The translations under genes and the position numbers were made by a program. Shown here piece by piece: positions 60,782-64,000 of a DNA stretch of 64,000 nucleotides. The notes beneath the pieces are model-generated. The model was given only the letters and a program-made list of their open reading frames with translations, was not told the origin of the DNA and did not search any database. Origin of the DNA: Tunturibacter gelidoferens (GTDB lineage: Bacteria > Acidobacteriota > Terriglobia > Terriglobales > Acidobacteriaceae); the NCBI RefSeq assembly GCF_040358255.1, contig NZ_CP132938.1, positions 3,410,001-3,474,000 on the forward strand. The letters are read 5' to 3'. The stretch's first letter is position 1, and each line of letters begins with the position of its first letter.

Positions 60782-61240
60782 TTACTCGTCGCTGTCGTCG
60801 ACTACGATGCCGCCGAGGTCGGTTACGGTCTCCATGAGGTTCTGGAAGCTGTCGTACCAGTCGGTTGCGACCTCGAAGATGAACATGACGCCCTGGTGGG
60901 CGAAGCCGAGCTGGAGGTAGCCGACTTTGCCGACGTGGTTGACGAGATACTCAGCGTCGTCGAGCTCTTCGGAGTTGTCGTCGGGGAAGGTTTGATCGCG
61001 AAGCTGCTCGAGCAGGATGGCAACGTCGGATTTTTCGAGGATGACTTCGCTCATGGTGACGAAGGGGGAGCCGGCCGCTTTGGCGTGCTCGACGAAGTCC
61101 TTCCATCCGTCGGGGTTTTCTTCTTCGAAGATGACGGTCGGGACGTCTTCTGTAACGTAGGCATTGAGGCGACGCATGCCGTGGCCGGCGATGAAGGCCA
61201 CCATGTCGTCTTTGAGCGAGATAAGATTGTCAGGTTGCAT
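60782..61240 (-). CDS. Conserved hypothetical acidic protein
   Basis: This 152-residue protein is acidic and ends VVDDSDE. MRRLNAYVTEDVPTVIFEEE and HVGKVGYLQLGFAHQGVMFI suggest an alpha/beta domain. It lies 9 bases upstream of recJ in the same direction and may be co-transcribed. I recognise no named family and no catalytic residues. Confidence 0.65.
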   Translation of the reverse strand: MQPDNLISLKDDMVAFIAGHGMRRLNAYVTEDVPTVIFEEENPDGWKDFVEHAKAAGSPFVTMSEVILEKSDVAILLEQLRDQTFPDDNSEELDDAEYLVNHVGKVGYLQLGFAHQGVMFIFEVATDWYDSFQNLMETVTDLGGIVVDDSDE

Positions 61241-61330
61241 TCGATAGTTATTGTCTCAGAAACGCCGGTGCATCGCACGGGAAAGACTCCGCGGCACGCT
61301 CGGCAAAGGGCTTCTGGAAGGGAATCAGGA

Positions 61331-61696
61331 TTGGCAAAGTTCAAGCACCACGTTTTTATCTGTACCAATGAGCGGGACCAGAGCGCTTCGCGGCCCAGTT
61401 GCAGCAACGAAGGAGGCGGGAAGCTGAAGTCGGCCTTCAAGGAAGCGGTGAAGGATGCTGGGTTGAAGGGGCAGGTTCGGGCTAACGAGCTTGGTTGCCT
61501 TGACCAGTGCGAGCACGGCCCGGTCGTTGTGGTATATCCGGACGCGATCTGGTATGGGTCCGTTCATGCGAAAGATGTGGAGGAGATTGTGAACCAACAT
61601 CTGTTGCATGGGCGTCCGGTGGAGCGGCTGCGGCTGGCGGATACATGTCTGAATACAGAGAGTTGCCCGCATAAGCCAGCATCGAAACGCAAGTGA
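61331..61696 (+). CDS. Thioredoxin-like (2Fe-2S) ferredoxin
   Basis: TTG at 61331, preceded by GGAAGGG about 11 bases upstream, gives 121 residues; no ATG fits. KHHVFICTNERDQ starts the domain. The cluster ligands are the Cys in VFICTN, the Cys pair in LGCLDQCEHG and probably a later Cys, and VVVYPDAIWYGSVHAKDVEE is typical of thioredoxin-like ferredoxins. A short Cys-containing tail (TCLNTESCPHK) follows. It is an electron carrier of unknown partner. Confidence 0.8.
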   Translation: MAKFKHHVFICTNERDQSASRPSCSNEGGGKLKSAFKEAVKDAGLKGQVRANELGCLDQCEHGPVVVVYPDAIWYGSVHAKDVEEIVNQHLLHGRPVERLRLADTCLNTESCPHKPASKRK

Positions 61697-61748
61697 TGGA
61701 TATAGGGCGAGTGCGCCGTTTCGCGTGGTATATTCGAAGGAAAGTCAA

Positions 61749-62027
61749 ATGATTTTTTCAAAAGATTACGTTGGATACCTGGCGCGCCAGACGATTAAGC
61801 ATTTAGTCGCCGAGAAGATGATTCACACCGACAAACCGGCTTTGGTCAACGAACGCGTTGCTGCGGGAATGGTGGATGAGCTGGCTTTGGAAGATCGGAT
61901 CAATGATGAGGTTCGCGTGATCCTTGAGGCCTTCCAGGATGACATGCGCAAGACCGGCGCGAGCTATCCCGAGATGTTCAAAAAGGTGAAGAACGAGCTC
62001 GCCCGCAAGTACAAGGCGGTGCTGTGA
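61749..62027 (+). CDS. DUF507 family protein, first paralogue
   Basis: The ATG has GAAGGA 7 bases upstream and gives 92 residues. MIFSKDYVGYLARQTIKHLV and RINDEVRVILEAFQDDM match the DUF507 family of small helical proteins found in several phyla. The function is unknown. It overlaps the next gene, its paralogue, by 4 bases. Confidence 0.82.
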   Translation: MIFSKDYVGYLARQTIKHLVAEKMIHTDKPALVNERVAAGMVDELALEDRINDEVRVILEAFQDDMRKTGASYPEMFKKVKNELARKYKAVL

Positions 62028-62299
62028 GGATCTCTCGCGACAAGCTCAACAAGCTGGCTCATACGGTGGCCGACACCTTGGCGGAGATCCCGGAGGTCGA
62101 CTTTCTGGAGGATCGAAATACGATTCGGCAGGAGGCTCGGAAGGCTCTGGAGAAGCTGCTGATGGAAGAGACGAAGATCGACGCAGCGGCGCGGCAGAAG
62201 ATCGCTTCACAGCGAAAAATCATCGTGGAAGGGTCGCAGGAGTGGGACATTCTGTACCGCAAGTACTACAACGATGAGGTGAAGAAACTGGGGCTGTAA
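62024..62299 (+). CDS. DUF507 family protein, second paralogue
   Basis: GTG at 62024 overlaps the previous stop; 91 residues. MRISRDKLNKLAHTVADTLA, then QKIASQRKIIVEGSQEWDIL and YRKYYNDEVKKLGL match the family. The two halves differ clearly in sequence, so this is an old duplication, perhaps giving a heterodimer. Confidence 0.82.
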   Translation: MRISRDKLNKLAHTVADTLAEIPEVDFLEDRNTIRQEARKALEKLLMEETKIDAAARQKIASQRKIIVEGSQEWDILYRKYYNDEVKKLGL

Positions 62300-62397
62300 G
62301 GGCTTCTTTTTCAGAGGGGCGCGGGTCGCTCGGCAGCGCCGTTAGCTGATATAATTTGTTTATCGCAGTGGAGAAGTTCCTCTCCTGTCTGGTTTCT

Positions 62398-62474
<77 letters not shown>

Positions 62475-62502
62475 ATCCTTTCCTTCTGCAACTTCGTGTT
62501 TT

Positions 62503-62579
62503 GGCGCCATGGTGTAACTGGTTAACACGCGGCCCTTTCAAGGCTGAGAGTACGGGTTCGATCCCCGTTGGCGCTACCA
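62503..62579 (+). tRNA. tRNA-Glu (TTC)
   Basis: 77 bases with loop CTTTCAA, anticodon TTC, Glu (GAA). It differs from the copy 28 bases upstream at only a few acceptor and anticodon-arm positions. CCA is encoded. Confidence 0.93.
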
Positions 62580-62872
62580 AACTTTCAACAACTGAGACGT
62601 AGAAAGCGGACCTAGCTTCCGCATGTAGTTGGCACCTGTTGGGGTTGCGCAGGCTTGTCGAGCAAAGCCGAAGGTACGCTTCGTCGTTGAATGAATCCAG
62701 CATGAAAAGTCAGGATCGTGGGCTCTGAAAATTAGGAAATTGGATGAGCGCCTGCGTCTAAAAAGAGAACAGGGGAAACGTTCTTGAACCCGCAGTCACC
62801 ATAGGTAGAGGGCCGTCGTGGCTCCGCTAACGGCAGAATGGTAATGCAAATTGAAAGGGTAGGTTATAGCAG

Positions 62873-63097
62873 ATGTCACTTAACCAAAGTCAACTTCTCT
62901 CCTCCTGGCCAAACCTTGAGAAGAGGTCGGCGTGCGATGAAGGCATGGAGCTTGCGGGTAGTTTTCTGAAGGCCGCCCGTGAGTGCGTGATCACCTTAGG
63001 TAAGGGCAGGACAAGCGGCAGCCGTGCAGACCTTTTGTGGACCTATAACGCGATGGTGCAGCATAGCGACAGTTGTAAGAAGTGTAGTGAGAGCTGA
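62873..63097 (+). CDS. Small hypothetical protein with C-terminal Cys pair
   Basis: The ATG at 62873 with AGGT upstream gives 74 residues. It is helical and polar (GMELAGSFLKAARECVITLG) and ends SCKKCSES, a CxxC that might bind metal. I recognise no family. The gap 62580-62872 before it shows no gene. Confidence 0.45.
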   Translation: MSLNQSQLLSSWPNLEKRSACDEGMELAGSFLKAARECVITLGKGRTSGSRADLLWTYNAMVQHSDSCKKCSES

Positions 63098-63282
63098 TTC
63101 CATTGATTCGATCCTGAGAGGCGAGATGGGCACACGGCGAGGTGCCCATTGACGCTTAAGCGGCGAGCCGTTTCACAAAACTTCAAATCTCATGGCGGCA
63201 AGCGGTATTGAAGGTTCGGGTGTACCTGGCGCCCTACCAAACCCTTGTCAGTCGAGACTTAGCGAACGGCTATACTGTAGGG

Positions 63283-64000
63283 GTGAGTAAGACTTTTTAT
63301 ATTGAGACGTTTGGCTGCCAGATGAATGCCCATGACTCGGAGAAGGTCATCGGGACGCTGGAACAGCAGGGGTATGCCCGGGTTCAGGACGAGGATGCGG
63401 CTGGGTTGATTCTGTATAACACCTGCTCTATTCGCGATAAGGCAGAACAGAAGGTGTTTCACCGGCTGAATGAGTACAAGAAGCTGCAGGGTGAAGGTAA
63501 GAAGTTCGCTGTGCTGGGCTGCGTCGCCCAGCAAGAGGGCGAGAAGATATTCGAGAAGGCTCCATATGTGTCGATGGTGGCGGGGTCGGCGTCCTATAGG
63601 AATCTGCCGGAGATGCTGCGGCGGCTGGAGGCGGGGGAAGAGCGGATTACGGGGCTCGATGACCGGCAGACTGATCTGACGTTTGAGACGGAGTTTACGG
63701 TGCGGTCAAATCCGCATCGTGGATACATCACGATCATCGAGGGCTGCGACAAGTTTTGCGCTTACTGCGTGGTGCCTTACACGCGTGGCAAGGAGCGCAG
63801 CCGGACTGCGGCTTCGGTGCTGGTTGAGGCGAAGAAGATGGTGGATCTTGGGTTCACGGAGATTCAGTTTCTTGGGCAGAATGTGAACTCGTATCGCGAT
63901 CCTTCGGGGAGGATGTCGTTCGCGGAACTGCTGGTTGCCGTCGGAGAGTTACCGGGAATTCGCAGGGTGCGGTTTACGACGTCGCATCCGCGGGACTTTG
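63283..64000 (+). CDS. miaB: tRNA methylthiotransferase MiaB (3' end outside window)
   Basis: GTG at 63283 opens a frame that runs off the window, 239 codons visible. The N-terminal UPF0004 domain has its three Cys in TFGCQMNAHD, YNTCSIRDKA and VLGCVAQQEG. The radical SAM motif is EGCDKFCAYCVVPYTRG (C-x3-C-x2-C), and EIQFLGQNVNSYRDP follows. GCQMN and the NVNSY box point to MiaB rather than MtaB or RimO. The enzyme adds the methylthio group to i6A37 of tRNAs. The TRAM domain should follow beyond the window. Confidence 0.93.
   Translation, partial: MSKTFYIETFGCQMNAHDSEKVIGTLEQQGYARVQDEDAAGLILYNTCSIRDKAEQKVFHRLNEYKKLQGEGKKFAVLGCVAQQEGEKIFEKAPYVSMVAGSASYRNLPEMLRRLEAGEERITGLDDRQTDLTFETEFTVRSNPHRGYITIIEGCDKFCAYCVVPYTRGKERSRTAASVLVEAKKMVDLGFTEIQFLGQNVNSYRDPSGRMSFAELLVAVGELPGIRRVRFTTSHPRDF

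Noticed and set aside
60239..61330. Long open frame upstream of the ferredoxin start
   Set aside because: It is antisense to recJ and the acidic hypothetical gene; only the part from 61331 resembles a protein family.

Overview
The window looks like a chromosome segment of an acidobacterium of the Terriglobia type. Supporting this are the clustered hopanoid genes (hpnC, hpnD, hpnE and an hpnJ-like radical SAM gene), a FecR-domain protein with Trp/Tyr/Pro-rich repeats, and interspersed repeats I associate with that class. This is inference from gene content, not a database match.

Bases 1-3084 hold the end of a chromosomal or older-element gene (FecR domain), a broken propeller-like gene and a frameshifted tyrosine integrase. 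Bases 3085-40880 are an integrated element of about 37.8 kb. It is bounded by a perfect 46-bp direct repeat of the 3' end of an initiator tRNA-Met gene, which remains intact at the right end (40835-40911, minus strand). The integrase pseudogene outside the left repeat points to tandem accretion of elements at the same tRNA.

The element carries cargo, then a conjugation module, then more cargo, then an integration module. The left cargo (about 4-16.7 kb) holds a recombinase pseudogene, a SLOG-patatin protein with a frameshifted TIR gene behind it, and a RiPP locus. After these come a TIR gene with a giant STAND-WD40 NTPase and a decayed AbiEii toxin. The RiPP locus is a radical SAM/SPASM maturase, a precursor ending in nine consecutive aromatic-X-Asn triads, and a divergent borosin-like N-methyltransferase. 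The conjugation module (17-31 kb) encodes VirB2, B3, B4, B9, B10, B5, B6, B8 and B11, SSB, a RepB-type primase and a MobC-like protein. Its coupling protein is cut off by a deletion and no relaxase is present, so self-transfer is probably lost. A ParB-like gene follows. The second cargo (33.3-37.1 kb) is a three-gene ABC ATPase, middle component and Cap4-like nuclease system. The right end has small regulators, a LysR regulator, an excisionase-like gene and an intact integrase with a Cys/His-rich insertion. A LysR-type palindrome followed by a second motif at identical spacing lies upstream of both the virB operon and the xis-int genes, suggesting that one regulator controls both.

From 40.9 kb on the sequence is ordinary chromosome: a BON/glycine-zipper protein, a repeat-rich intergenic region, flavin reductase and ApbE, a Gfo/Idh/MocA oxidoreductase and an Mla-type ABC pair. 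Next come the hopanoid/squalene cluster with a zinc dehydrogenase, two half-size EamA transporters and HpnJ. The end of the window holds a HlyD-TPR-TolC export set, recJ, a thioredoxin-like ferredoxin, two DUF507 genes, two tRNA-Glu genes and the start of miaB.
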